16,031 nt of DNA, taken from contig NPFB01000040.1 of assembly GCA_014084085.1 (NCBI GenBank), forward strand, positions 582,479 to 598,509, read 5' to 3'. A program made the position numbers and the translations under genes. Source of the stretch: Hondaea fermentalgiana. Its lineage: Eukaryota; Sar; Bigyra; Thraustochytrida; Thraustochytriidae. Positions within the stretch are counted from its first letter, which is position 1. Every line of letters starts with the position of its first letter. Below the pieces are notes generated by a model. That model saw only the letters and a program-made list of their open reading frames with translations. It was not told the origin of the DNA and did not search any database. This document shows, piece by piece, positions 8,902 to 16,031 of the stretch.

Positions 8902-11900
8902 TCAGCTCTCGTTGAGGCTGCGCACGGGAACATCCTCACTCGTCACGGGCAGAGGCGCCGGTCGTGGACTTGTCATGACGTCAATCCTAAGCTTGCTTGC
9001 CTCGTCGAGAAGTTCAGCCTCGGCGTTGGCCTGAACCTCGCGAGAGACATGCGGCGTCTTGGCCTCCTCGGCTTCCTGAGCGAGCTCGTTGTTGACATCC
9101 TTGAGTACGTGATGAAAGAGGTTGTTCAGCTTTGAAAACTCAATGTTGTTCCAAAGCGGCACGAGAGGTGAGCACGGAAGGAGCTGGATGTCAGCCTCGG
9201 AGCCGTACGCAGCTCCGTTCTGCACATTAAGAGCCGCTGTGTTGTCGGCGGAAGCCTGCGTTCCGCAACCCTGCTCGACCTTGCCGTCCGGGCCGACGTG
9301 GATTTCGACACCGGGCGAAACGGCCACCGACACGCGAAATCGGCGCGGATATTGGCCCTCGGATGCGGCTTGAGAGTCGGATTCGCTGCGGCGACGGCGG
9401 AAACTACGACCATTGCCATTGCGTGGGGACAATTCAAAGAGACGAAAGACGATATGCGTCAGGTAATTCAATTCCGGAATCGCTTCGAGCTTCGCCTTGG
9501 CCTCCTCGGTGAGCTCGGGCAGCTCCAGCTCGTCATCTTGGTTCAAACCCAGCGACTCGGGCGTGGTATAGCGCAAGATGTTGAGCAGCGAATGAAGGTG
9601 CGACTCGCTCGTAAAGTATAGACGCGTGCGTACCATACGGTCGCTTGACTTGATACCGAGCGAACGCGCATGTCGCCGATCGAGACGGTGAAAGGTCTCC
9701 TCGCTTGCGACACTTCCGCCACCAACCGAGGAATCGCAGCTGTCATTGTTCGGCGTCTCGGGTGGACTTGCCCCAGCAACGCTCATGGCCGCGTTGGCGC
9801 TGGCACCGGCGGAACTGCTCGTACTGTTAGAAGTATGGTTGTTGCCTCCCCCAGGCTGCGAAGTTACGGTGTTCGGGTCAATTTTTTGCAAATGCGGCAG
9901 CTTTCGCGTGGATCCACTCGTGGCCGATACACCCGGCCCGCTTCCGGAATGGCCCTGGGCGCTACCGCTGCCCCGGGGACCATTGATGCAGTACGAGACC
10001 GTGTTTGCAAAGTCCGCTTGCACCTTTTCGATCAGGTTGTGTGCGATGCGACCTCCGATGCTCTTCTTCTCCTCGGGCGTCATGCCGTACTCTTGCGGGA
10101 CGACAATGTCTGCGAGCGAGAGAGAAAGCTTGAAGATCTCGTGCAAGTGCGGCGGTTGCAGCTTGAGGAGCTGTTGGTTGTGTAGCATGTCGAACTTGAC
10201 GCTGTCGGCAATATCCGGGATCTTGCTAAGGTCGAAACGATCCTTCTTGCGGACATAAAAGTCCTTTTCAAGCTTCGACCAGCGGTGCAAGGCCATCAGA
10301 AGAGCTGTTCCATTTTCAGCCGACACGATCGACTGGAGCGAGTGGCCCACATCGGTCCGGCCCAACGAGGCCGAGACGCCCTCGTTTGCCTCACCACTCA
10401 TCTTGATATCCCCGGTCGCGGAAGGCTCGGCGTTCTGCGAGCTTTCCTCGAGCAATTTGCCCGTGTTTGCCACACCCGCAGAGCCCGTGTTGTTGATTCC
10501 AAACTTTTCGCGATGCGTCTTGACTAAAACGCGGAGTTGCTTGACCAAACCCACAATGTGCAGGTTCAGCGTTCCCATTGCCGCGCGTGGATTGAAGTCG
10601 ATCTGCTTGAAGGAATCCGTCAGAGACGAGGCGCCCGTAGGCGCCACCTGATGCATGATCTCGTCCTTGACGGGCTCCTTATCCAAGAGCGCAGCGTGGA
10701 GACGCTTTTTGACATTCTCGATTGGCTGCTTGGCATCCGACGCGTCGTCCAAGAGACTATCCACTTCGGCAGACTTGCGCACAAGGCTCGTCAAGATTGG
10801 CGTCAAGTGACCCGTAAAGCTGAGCAGGCCCTTGGCAAAGGCCGCCGCCGTGACTTGAACACGACCCTCGTTTGAACTATAAACCTTGAGATCGTGGCGG
10901 TACGTCGAATGCAAGCGCAGCAGACCATCGAAAGGATAGAGTTTTTGCCGGAATGATTGGCCCATGAGCTCGGCCTGGTGCCGGCCCGGAAACGTGAGCA
11001 CGCCACCCCACTTAAGAATGAACTGGGCTTCGATAATGTCGCCCGTGTCAGGATCCCAGTCCGTGGGTTTCAGCTGCACCTTGCGATTGATGCCCTTAAA
11101 AGTACCATGCATTTCCAGAACGGTGCGCGCCTGCAAGAGGCCGTCCAGGTAGTCTTGCTCCTCGCTATCCGAATCCTCTCCCGAACGGGCCTCGCGCTCG
11201 CGCCGCACGTCGTCGATGCGCTCTGAGAGAATCTTGAGTACATCGCCCAGCTGCGCCGCCGACTTGAGCTTGAGCTCCTCGCGGGTGTTCCCGGAGCCGT
11301 ACTTGTCAAAGAGAGCGAGCAGCGAGTGGTGGGTTGTCTTGAGCTTGAGCTTTTGCTTTGGCGTGCGGTCTCCATGTCGTACGATTGCAATCACGCAGCG
11401 CAGCTCCTCGTGAGGGCTATCGTCCGTCGCTTCGTCATTGTCGGACGCTTTCAGCGAGGCCAAGGAAGCCGCGCGGAGTGAAGGCGCCTTTGCAACCGGG
11501 GTGGGCGGTCCGGACTCTGTGTCCGTGTCAGAGGTGTCGTCTTCAAAGCCCTCGTTAAAGAGAGAGCCCGACCCTGCAGGAAAGAATCGCTGCGGAGACG
11601 CCATGCCCATCGCGCGACGAATTAGGTCGCTGAGAATGAGCGCAAAGTCCTCATAGTATTTTTGGTTGTTCTTGACAAAGCTCCACCCATTGACATCGCA
11701 GACAAAGGAATCACGATCCGAGCGAAGCAGGTCAAAGCCGCAGATGCGCTGGCCCGTCGCGGCCACGATTCGCGCGGCAATCTCCTTTTCTTCGTTGTTG
11801 AGCAGCACCGGGTAACGCACCTCAAAGCCATCTTCGTTCCGGCTGACCACTCCATCAATTGTAGGTGACTTGCGCGCCTCGCTGTGCGCATACCCTGACG

Positions 11901-12645
11901 TCACAGTGTAAACCTTGACATCAGAGCCCTCGGTGCGAATAAACTTTTCATAAATGAAGCTGCCATTGCGTCGCACCTTGTTGACGTCGGGGAAGAACTC
12001 GCTGCTGCGGTCGTTGACTTTGCGAAAGAGCCTGCAGCTTCCTCCACCCGCGCTACGCGGGTAGTAAATGTAAATGTTGTGGTCGTCACCATCGACCGGC
12101 TTCTCCACGAAAGGCTTGTCGATGCGCTCGCCGCTTACGACAATGTAGTCATCGTATTCTTCGAGGTCGTCTTCGCTATTGATATCGACAGGATATCCAG
12201 AGGGCGACGCGGCGGACCGATTCATGACCACATGCTCTGGCGTGGGAACGCCATACTTTTCCATCAGCTTCATGACGTGTCGCCGATCCTTGAGAAGAAA
12301 TTGGGGCTTGATCTCATTGATCAAGAAGGGCTTGCGCAGCTCCGCGTACGCTACTGCCTTCTCGAGCGGGAAACCGTCCGAGAAGAAGCAGATGAGACTG
12401 TGGCAGCGCGGCCAGTCCTCGATGCGGCCCTCGAGAATCACCTTTTCTGGAAACACGAGCGAGTTGATGCCGCCGCGATGCCGCAACCTGTTCATGATTT
12501 CCTTCATCGCCTTGGACTCGGCCTTCTTCTTCATCGCGCAGATGCCCACAATGATCGGGGAAGACTTGGTTGGCTTAGCAAGGCCGCCATACTTGTGGCG
12601 CGAAAAGTCGAGCAGGTCGCTCTCGAACTGCGTGTAGTCCGTCAT
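8902..12645 (-). CDS. VIP1: Inositol hexakisphosphate/diphosphoinositol-pentakisphosphate kinase (VIP1/PPIP5K), bifunctional
   Basis: A 1247-residue intronless protein with both domains of the family. The N-terminal ATP-grasp kinase (about 28-345) starts IIVGICAMKKK, contains FLLKDRRHVMKLMEKYGVPTP (118-136), the YEKFIRTEGSDVKVYTV segment (232-248) and the metal/phosphate residues D305, D317 and N319 in CDVNGWSFVKN, aligning with D309/D321/N323 of human PPIP5K2. It phosphorylates InsP6 and 5-InsP7 at position 1 to give InsP7/InsP8. The C-terminal histidine-acid-phosphatase-like domain (about 415-1185) has RHGDRTP (423-429) and SESHLHSLLNIL (1013-1024), which suggests it can reverse the reaction. 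A Ser/Gly/Asn-rich loop of about 95 residues (888-985) interrupts it; residues 366-415 are an acidic linker. The start at 12645 has A at -3. The promoter is divergent with the hydrolase gene at 13350. Confidence 0.96.
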   Translation of the reverse strand: MTDYTQFESDLLDFSRHKYGGLAKPTKSSPIIVGICAMKKKAESKAMKEIMNRLRHRGGINSLVFPEKVILEGRIEDWPRCHSLICFFSDGFPLEKAVAYAELRKPFLINEIKPQFLLKDRRHVMKLMEKYGVPTPEHVVMNRSAASPSGYPVDINSEDDLEEYDDYIVVSGERIDKPFVEKPVDGDDHNIYIYYPRSAGGGSCRLFRKVNDRSSEFFPDVNKVRRNGSFIYEKFIRTEGSDVKVYTVTSGYAHSEARKSPTIDGVVSRNEDGFEVRYPVLLNNEEKEIAARIVAATGQRICGFDLLRSDRDSFVCDVNGWSFVKNNQKYYEDFALILSDLIRRAMGMASPQRFFPAGSGSLFNEGFEDDTSDTDTESGPPTPVAKAPSLRAASLASLKASDNDEATDDSPHEELRCVIAIVRHGDRTPKQKLKLKTTHHSLLALFDKYGSGNTREELKLKSAAQLGDVLKILSERIDDVRREREARSGEDSDSEEQDYLDGLLQARTVLEMHGTFKGINRKVQLKPTDWDPDTGDIIEAQFILKWGGVLTFPGRHQAELMGQSFRQKLYPFDGLLRLHSTYRHDLKVYSSNEGRVQVTAAAFAKGLLSFTGHLTPILTSLVRKSAEVDSLLDDASDAKQPIENVKKRLHAALLDKEPVKDEIMHQVAPTGASSLTDSFKQIDFNPRAAMGTLNLHIVGLVKQLRVLVKTHREKFGINNTGSAGVANTGKLLEESSQNAEPSATGDIKMSGEANEGVSASLGRTDVGHSLQSIVSAENGTALLMALHRWSKLEKDFYVRKKDRFDLSKIPDIADSVKFDMLHNQQLLKLQPPHLHEIFKLSLSLADIVVPQEYGMTPEEKKSIGGRIAHNLIEKVQADFANTVSYCINGPRGSGSAQGHSGSGPGVSATSGSTRKLPHLQKIDPNTVTSQPGGGNNHTSNSTSSSAGASANAAMSVAGASPPETPNNDSCDSSVGGGSVASEETFHRLDRRHARSLGIKSSDRMVRTRLYFTSESHLHSLLNILRYTTPESLGLNQDDELELPELTEEAKAKLEAIPELNYLTHIVFRLFELSPRNGNGRSFRRRRSESDSQAASEGQYPRRFRVSVAVSPGVEIHVGPDGKVEQGCGTQASADNTAALNVQNGAAYGSEADIQLLPCSPLVPLWNNIEFSKLNNLFHHVLKDVNNELAQEAEEAKTPHVSREVQANAEAELLDEASKLRIDVMTSPRPAPLPVTSEDVPVRSLNES

Positions 12646-12760
12646 GCTGGTTCCCGAGTCGCTTTGCCCGCACCTCTAGACTTCTGTCTCCCGCCCTCAC
12701 CGCGTTGACGCCAATCTACGTCAGCGCCTTCGCCAGCGCACCTCAAGACCTCTGCGAACG

Positions 12761-12830
12761 CCAGCCAGCCAGCCAGCCAGCCAGCAAGCAAGCCAGCAGG
12801 TAAGCCAGCAAGCCAAGCAAGCAAGCCAGG
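12761..12830. repeat. (CCAG)n/(CAAG)n tetranucleotide array
   Basis: Perfect CCAG units at about 12761-12784 decay into mixed CCAG/CAAG units to about 12830. It is in the probable 5' leader or promoter of VIP1, about 120-185 bases upstream of its ATG. Confidence 0.85.
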
Positions 12831-13044
12831 CCTCGTGCGGCGTGCGGCGTGCGTCGTGCGCCACGCCTTCTTCACAGTGTCAATTCGGCGTTTGGAGCGC
12901 GGAGGAGAAGATGGATCTCGAGCTTTTCGACCTCTTGGAGCTCTTAGCACGAGTAGAACGATTAGGACATGTTGATGAGAGGGCCCCAAAAGAGCCACAC
13001 AAAACAAAGCGCGAGCGACTCGGACGCGCCAGCACCGTTTTTCG

Positions 13045-13103
13045 CAAGCAAAGCAAAGCAAAGCAAAGGAAAGCAAAGCAAGACGAAGCAAAACAAAGCA
13101 AAG
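13045..13103. repeat. (GCAAA)n pentanucleotide array
   Basis: Units of GCAAA, partly degenerate (GCAAGCAAAGCAAAGCAAAG..., AAAGGAAAGC, AAAACAAAGC), cover about 59 bases, 250-300 bases upstream of the hydrolase start. Confidence 0.85.
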
Positions 13104-13349
13104 GAGCGGAGAAGCCTGGGTACTGGTGCTGAGGACGCATTGCGCGGATAGTAACTTTTCGTCTCCGTTGATTGTCTTTTTCTTCTTTCGCTGCTTCGTG
13201 GCCCAGCTTGGATCGCTGTTGGCCTTTTCGTTTTGTCGTTGGCGTGGCGCCTTCGTTTGACTCGGCGCTGCAGCGCGGACAAAGTGATCAGCGCGCGACA
13301 TTCTCTACTACGCCGTGGCACGTTTGTCTTTTGCTATATCCAAAAAGTC

Positions 13350-14766
13350 ATGACGGAGAAAACAGTGCAGGCTTTTGCACGTGCGTTGACACGGATACTA
13401 GCTCCGGACAGTCTTTCTCTCGAAGAAGGTCTCGATCGCGCTCGCAAAGAAGATGCCTGGATTGAGAGCGCTGCACGAAGTAAAATGTCTGGAGACCCGG
13501 AGCCTGGGGATCTTATTCTCTTGGCCACGGCCGGCCCGGTCTACGCGTTGGGTAGAAAACTCACAGGACAAACGTATGATCACGTTGTAGTTGTCTTGGA
13601 CCGGCAGCGGGCACTGCACATTAGTCCACCTGTGATTCGTACGCTTGCACTAGACACCGTGCTCCGAAGCTCGAGGAGTCCGCGCGTCATTCGACCGCGC
13701 ATGGGCCCTCAAGACACGCAAACTTGGCTCGAACAGCTTGAGCAACTTGTTGGCCAAGAGTACTCGCTCGCGCAGCTTTTTCTTGCCATGTCAAAACTCA
13801 TTGGCAAAGGTTTCCTACCGAAATTTTCGCATGGTCGGTCGCGTGGAGGTGGCAAAGCGCCGCACGGGCGCATTTGCACAAACGCTATCTTGTAAGTTTT
13901 CTAGATTTGTCTTCTTTCCAAAAGAGCTAAAACAGTGGGGGGAGGGAGGGAAAGGGGAATCAAGCGCCATCGGAGAGCTAATCTTTTGTGCGCGATCATT
14001 ACATGACGGCTCATTGTACTTTGTTTCTCATTGCACTGTGTCGCACTGTGCTACATTGCATTGTGCATGAAACAGAGGTACATTGGCAAGTTCGAGTTCA
14101 CAAGTTGCCGAGGCCATTCGAGAAGTCGGCTTGAGACTCGACTTTGATGCAAGAAATGAGGCGAGTGGGTCCTTGGAGGACTTCCTCGCGTTGCAGCGGA
14201 ACCGTCCTGATCTCTTTCGACACGTGGAATGCATCGAGGTGGAAGCCTGGGTTGGGTCTGAACGTGACCGCATATCATCTTGGGCCTCTACGGTCAATGT
14301 GGATCACGTATTCATTCTCCGCGACACACGGGAGCAGGGAAGTACCGAGACTGGGGGCGGTCTCGGCGCCAAGGTCTTTGACGACCTCTTTCGAGCTTTT
14401 TCTAGCCTTCAACGCTTTGGAACGCTCGGCACGCTCGCGGGACTTGCACAGACTGCAGCTGGTATTCTTGTGAGCAAACGAGACTGGAAAACTTTGGTCA
14501 TGCTTTTGCGTACCGCTCAAATGGCCTTGCTCCCGCTTATTGATTTTGATGAACTTTACGATCGATATGCACAGCTCGCACGTGAATATCCTGCTCTGTC
14601 GACGATCTTGTACGCAGGCGCCATCCTTTTGGCTCTCGGGAACTTTAAGACGATTCTCAAAATGCTATGGCGGGCGATTCAGCTTGCTGTTTTTCGTCGA
14701 GCCTTGTTAGAGGCCTGGAATGAAGTAAAATCGTCGAGCCCCGCAAAATCACGAGCAAAACTGTAG
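13350..14766 (+). CDS. Permuted papain-like (YiiX/NlpC-P60/LRAT-type) cysteine hydrolase with hydrophobic C-terminus and PTS1
   Basis: Exons 13350-13891 and 14076-14766 join in frame to 410 residues; the intron (13892-14075) is GTAAGT...AACAG. Residues 51-60 (EPGDLILLAT) open the fold. His78 in YDHVVVVLD is the probable catalytic His. A region resembling the substrate-side strand follows (ALHISPPVIRTL...VIRP, 88-117), then Cys176 in GRICTNAIL as probable nucleophile. The helix and DLFRHVE segment expected after the Cys come from exon 2 (183-232), supporting the splice. Residues about 295-390 contain three or four hydrophobic helices. The protein ends SRAKL, a canonical PTS1, so peroxisomal import is predicted. 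The fold's members are amidases, thioesterases, phospholipases or acyltransferases; the substrate is unknown. ATG 13350 is the first in-frame ATG of the open frame. Fold assignment is moderate; the hydrophobic part is unrecognised. Confidence 0.75.
13892..14075 (+). other. Intron of the hydrolase gene with a G-quadruplex motif
   Basis: 184 bases, GTAAGTTTTC donor and GAAACAG acceptor. The sense strand has four G-runs at 13938-13958 (GGGGGGAGGGAGGGAAAGGGG), which match a canonical G-quadruplex pattern. Near the acceptor there are CACTGTG repeats at 14034-14050. Without splicing, codon 181 (TTG) is followed directly by the TAA within the donor site. Confidence 0.75.
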
Positions 14767-15054
14767 AAAGTAAAGTCAATCATGGGAAAAGTGTAACGAA
14801 AGAGCACTCGCAAGGGAGTTGCGCAACCATGGCACAAGGAAGAGACTTTGCCCGATATGAGTAGTGAAGAAGTAGAGAGAAAATAGTTGTGCCAATTGTA
14901 AAAAGACGAAGGTGAAACAAAAGATTGCTCAGGATCCTTTTTGAAAACCAAGGACGACCTGGCACAAAGGGATATAGTCAGCGAGAGCAAAAAAGGAGTA
15001 GAGGAAGAAAAAGAAGAGGAATCGAGGAAATAGGTGGAGGCGGGAAAAGAGCGT
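14767..15054. other. Short convergent spacer, no gene
   Basis: 288 bases between the hydrolase stop and the TPR-like gene stop on the other strand. Purine-rich on the plus strand toward 15050. No supported gene or repeat; it should hold both 3'UTRs. Confidence 0.5.
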
Positions 15055-15699
15055 TTACACAGACACCTTGAACGGAAGCGCCTGCACAACGTTGTGCAGC
15101 TGCTTGGCCTCGGTCTCAAGGGGCGTGTCTTGATGGAAGCGAGCGACGAGCTTCAGCGCAGCCTCGATATCTTGTAGTGCCTCCTCGCGAGTCTTTGCGC
15201 GCTTCGTCTTGGATAATTTCTTGGCCATGGCATAGCGTGTCTTGGCCACACCCAGGTACGCTACGGCTTGCGCCCTCGGCGACGAGTAAGAGAGCGCAAA
15301 GGCAAAGCTTTCCAAAGCTTGCGGGAGCGCGCCTTGCTGAAGTTGAGCATCACCAAGTTCCGCAAAGGCCTCGGCAATTTCGGAGGGTCGCCCGCCTGCA
15401 GTGAGGAGGTTCTCAACTTGTGTTTCAAGCTCGAGCATAGTCTCGTCCAAACGCGTTGAAGTTTTCCGTAAACCCTTGCCAAGACGCGGGGAGAAGTTTC
15501 TCATGGCCGACAGCCTGCTGCTGCTGCTGCTGCTATTGCTGCTGCCGCCGCTCCCGCTGCTGCTGTACGCGTTGGCGGAGGTGGCCGGGTTGACAAGTGT
15601 GAGAGGGGCCGTCCTGCCTGTACCGCGTGCGGCGCTGCTCCTCGACCCCGGCAGGCCGGGTGCCCCGAGCGCGGCCGTGACGGACATCGCTTGCGTCAT
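15055..15699 (-). CDS. Small Ser-rich TPR-like protein
   Basis: A 214-residue protein read from ATG 15699, which has A at -3 and is the first in-frame ATG. The frame is open upstream to 15996 but with only a GTG there and very Arg/Ala-rich sequence, so I take that as leader; an upstream exon beyond the window is possible. Residues 1-45 are Ala/Gly/Pro-rich. Residues about 46-65 are a Ser/Gly/Asn tract encoded by a CTG/CAG repeat. Residues 82-101 form an amphipathic helix (DETMLELETQVENLL). Residues about 105-190 give two or three TPR-like helical pairs (AEAFAELGDAQLQQGALPQA..., AVAYLGVAKTRYAMAKK, ALQDIEAALKLVARF). TPRs bind peptide partners; which partner is unknown. No PTS1, signal peptide or membrane segment seen. 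Confidence 0.65.
   Translation of the reverse strand: MTQAMSVTAALGAPGLPGSRSSAARGTGRTAPLTLVNPATSANAYSSSGSGGSSNSSSSSSRLSAMRNFSPRLGKGLRKTSTRLDETMLELETQVENLLTAGGRPSEIAEAFAELGDAQLQQGALPQALESFAFALSYSSPRAQAVAYLGVAKTRYAMAKKLSKTKRAKTREEALQDIEAALKLVARFHQDTPLETEAKQLHNVVQALPFKVSV
15515..15560. repeat. CTG/CAG trinucleotide tract coding Ser in the TPR-like gene
   Basis: Six perfect CTG units at 15515-15532, then interrupted CTG and CCG units to about 15563. On the minus strand the reading frame makes AGC (Ser) codons, giving the Ser/Gly/Asn-rich tract, a likely length-variable segment. Confidence 0.75.
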
Positions 15700-16031
15700 C
15701 GTCCCCGCCGCGGTCTGCGCCCTCGCCCGGGCGCGCGAGCGGCGCGAGGTGCGCGTCCGCGTCCGCGACGCCGCCGAGGCGGCTCTCGCACGTCCCAAGT
15801 CGCGCGTGCCCGCGTGGGCGGCCTCCTCGTCCGCGACGCAGCCTGCGGCGAGCCCGAGGTCGTGCGCGGCGGGCGCGCCGAAGCTGATCCTCTTCACGGC
15901 GCAGTACAGGCTGCTGCCGCGCCTCCGCCGCACGGCGCCGGCGTCTCCCCCGCGGGCCCCATCCCCATCGAGCCCATGGCGCGCCGACGGCTGCACTTTT
16001 GCGATTCACCGTTTCGGTACGAGACCCGAAA
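15700..16031. other. GC-rich leader or upstream region of the TPR-like gene
   Basis: Very GC-rich and open in several frames on the minus strand, but with no ATG in the frame of the TPR-like gene. No recognisable protein. Probably the 5'UTR and promoter, or an unseen first exon. Confidence 0.35.

Larger units (their letters stand above)
12646..13349. promoter_or_regulatory. Divergent intergenic region between VIP1 and the cysteine hydrolase
   Basis: The 704 bases between two opposite ATGs hold two simple-repeat arrays (12761-12830 and 13045-13103) and no supported gene. Frames seen on the minus strand are the translated repeats. It must contain both promoters, but I see no clear TATA pair or copies of the ACTCTCC element. 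Confidence 0.5.

Noticed and set aside
13892..13936. Alternative short intron ending at AAACAG (13936) in the hydrolase gene
   Set aside because: The resulting frame meets a stop codon near 13980 and loses the long exon 2 frame.
14076..14082. Alternative acceptor two bases downstream (CAGAG/GTACATTGG) for exon 2
   Set aside because: It puts exon 2 in a frame that stops within about 25 codons; the acceptor at 14074-14075 keeps the 229-residue frame.
15700..15996. 313-residue version of the TPR-like protein starting at 15996
   Set aside because: The codon there is GTG and the extra sequence is Arg-rich and unlike the rest; the ATG at 15699 has a good context.

Overview
This window reads as nuclear DNA from a GC-rich, compact eukaryotic genome. 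It carries a head-to-tail polyubiquitin gene, a VIP1/PPIP5K inositol-pyrophosphate kinase, a peroxisomal-type 2-hydroxyacyl-CoA lyase and short GT-AG introns (130-184 bp, GTAGGT or GTAAGT donors, CAG acceptors). Intergenic DNA is rich in microsatellites, and most CDSs are intronless. A thraustochytrid/labyrinthulomycete-like stramenopile fits, but that is inference; another GC-rich protist cannot be excluded from sequence alone. I see no mobile element, CRISPR array, tRNA or rRNA.

Layout: (1) 1-530, minus strand: 5' end of polyubiquitin (two full units and part of a third, running off the window). (2) 531-2208: a 1.7 kb divergent promoter shared with the next gene, with a striking cluster of eight ACTCTCC heptamers, three heat-shock-like TTCnnGAA boxes and a long inverted repeat. 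(3) 2209-3954, plus: HACL1-like 2-hydroxyacyl-CoA lyase ending in a PTS1-like SNL. (4) 3955-5112: microsatellite, competing small ORFs and a 16-bp palindrome with a CACGTG core. (5) 5113-6102, plus: unrecognised acidic coiled-coil protein with a SHOCT-like helical hairpin. (6) 6103-7348: AT-richer gap and a pentanucleotide array. (7) 7349-8254, plus: three-exon EEF1AKMT4-like methyltransferase. (8) 8902-12645, minus: full-length intronless VIP1/PPIP5K of 1247 aa. (9) 12646-13349: divergent promoter with two simple-repeat arrays. (10) 13350-14766, plus: two-exon permuted papain-like (YiiX/NlpC-P60-type) cysteine hydrolase with a C-terminal hydrophobic module and a canonical PTS1, AKL. (11) 15055-15699, minus: small Ser-rich TPR-like protein.

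The genes do not form one pathway. Two of the six non-ubiquitin genes carry peroxisomal import signals: the alpha-oxidation lyase and the cysteine hydrolase. The hydrolase is the best candidate for something undescribed: a bacterial-type amidase fold joined to hydrophobic helices and a peroxisomal tag, with an intron whose retention would remove both the rest of the domain and the tag. The second notable signal is the ACTCTCC cluster in the polyubiquitin/HACL1 promoter.
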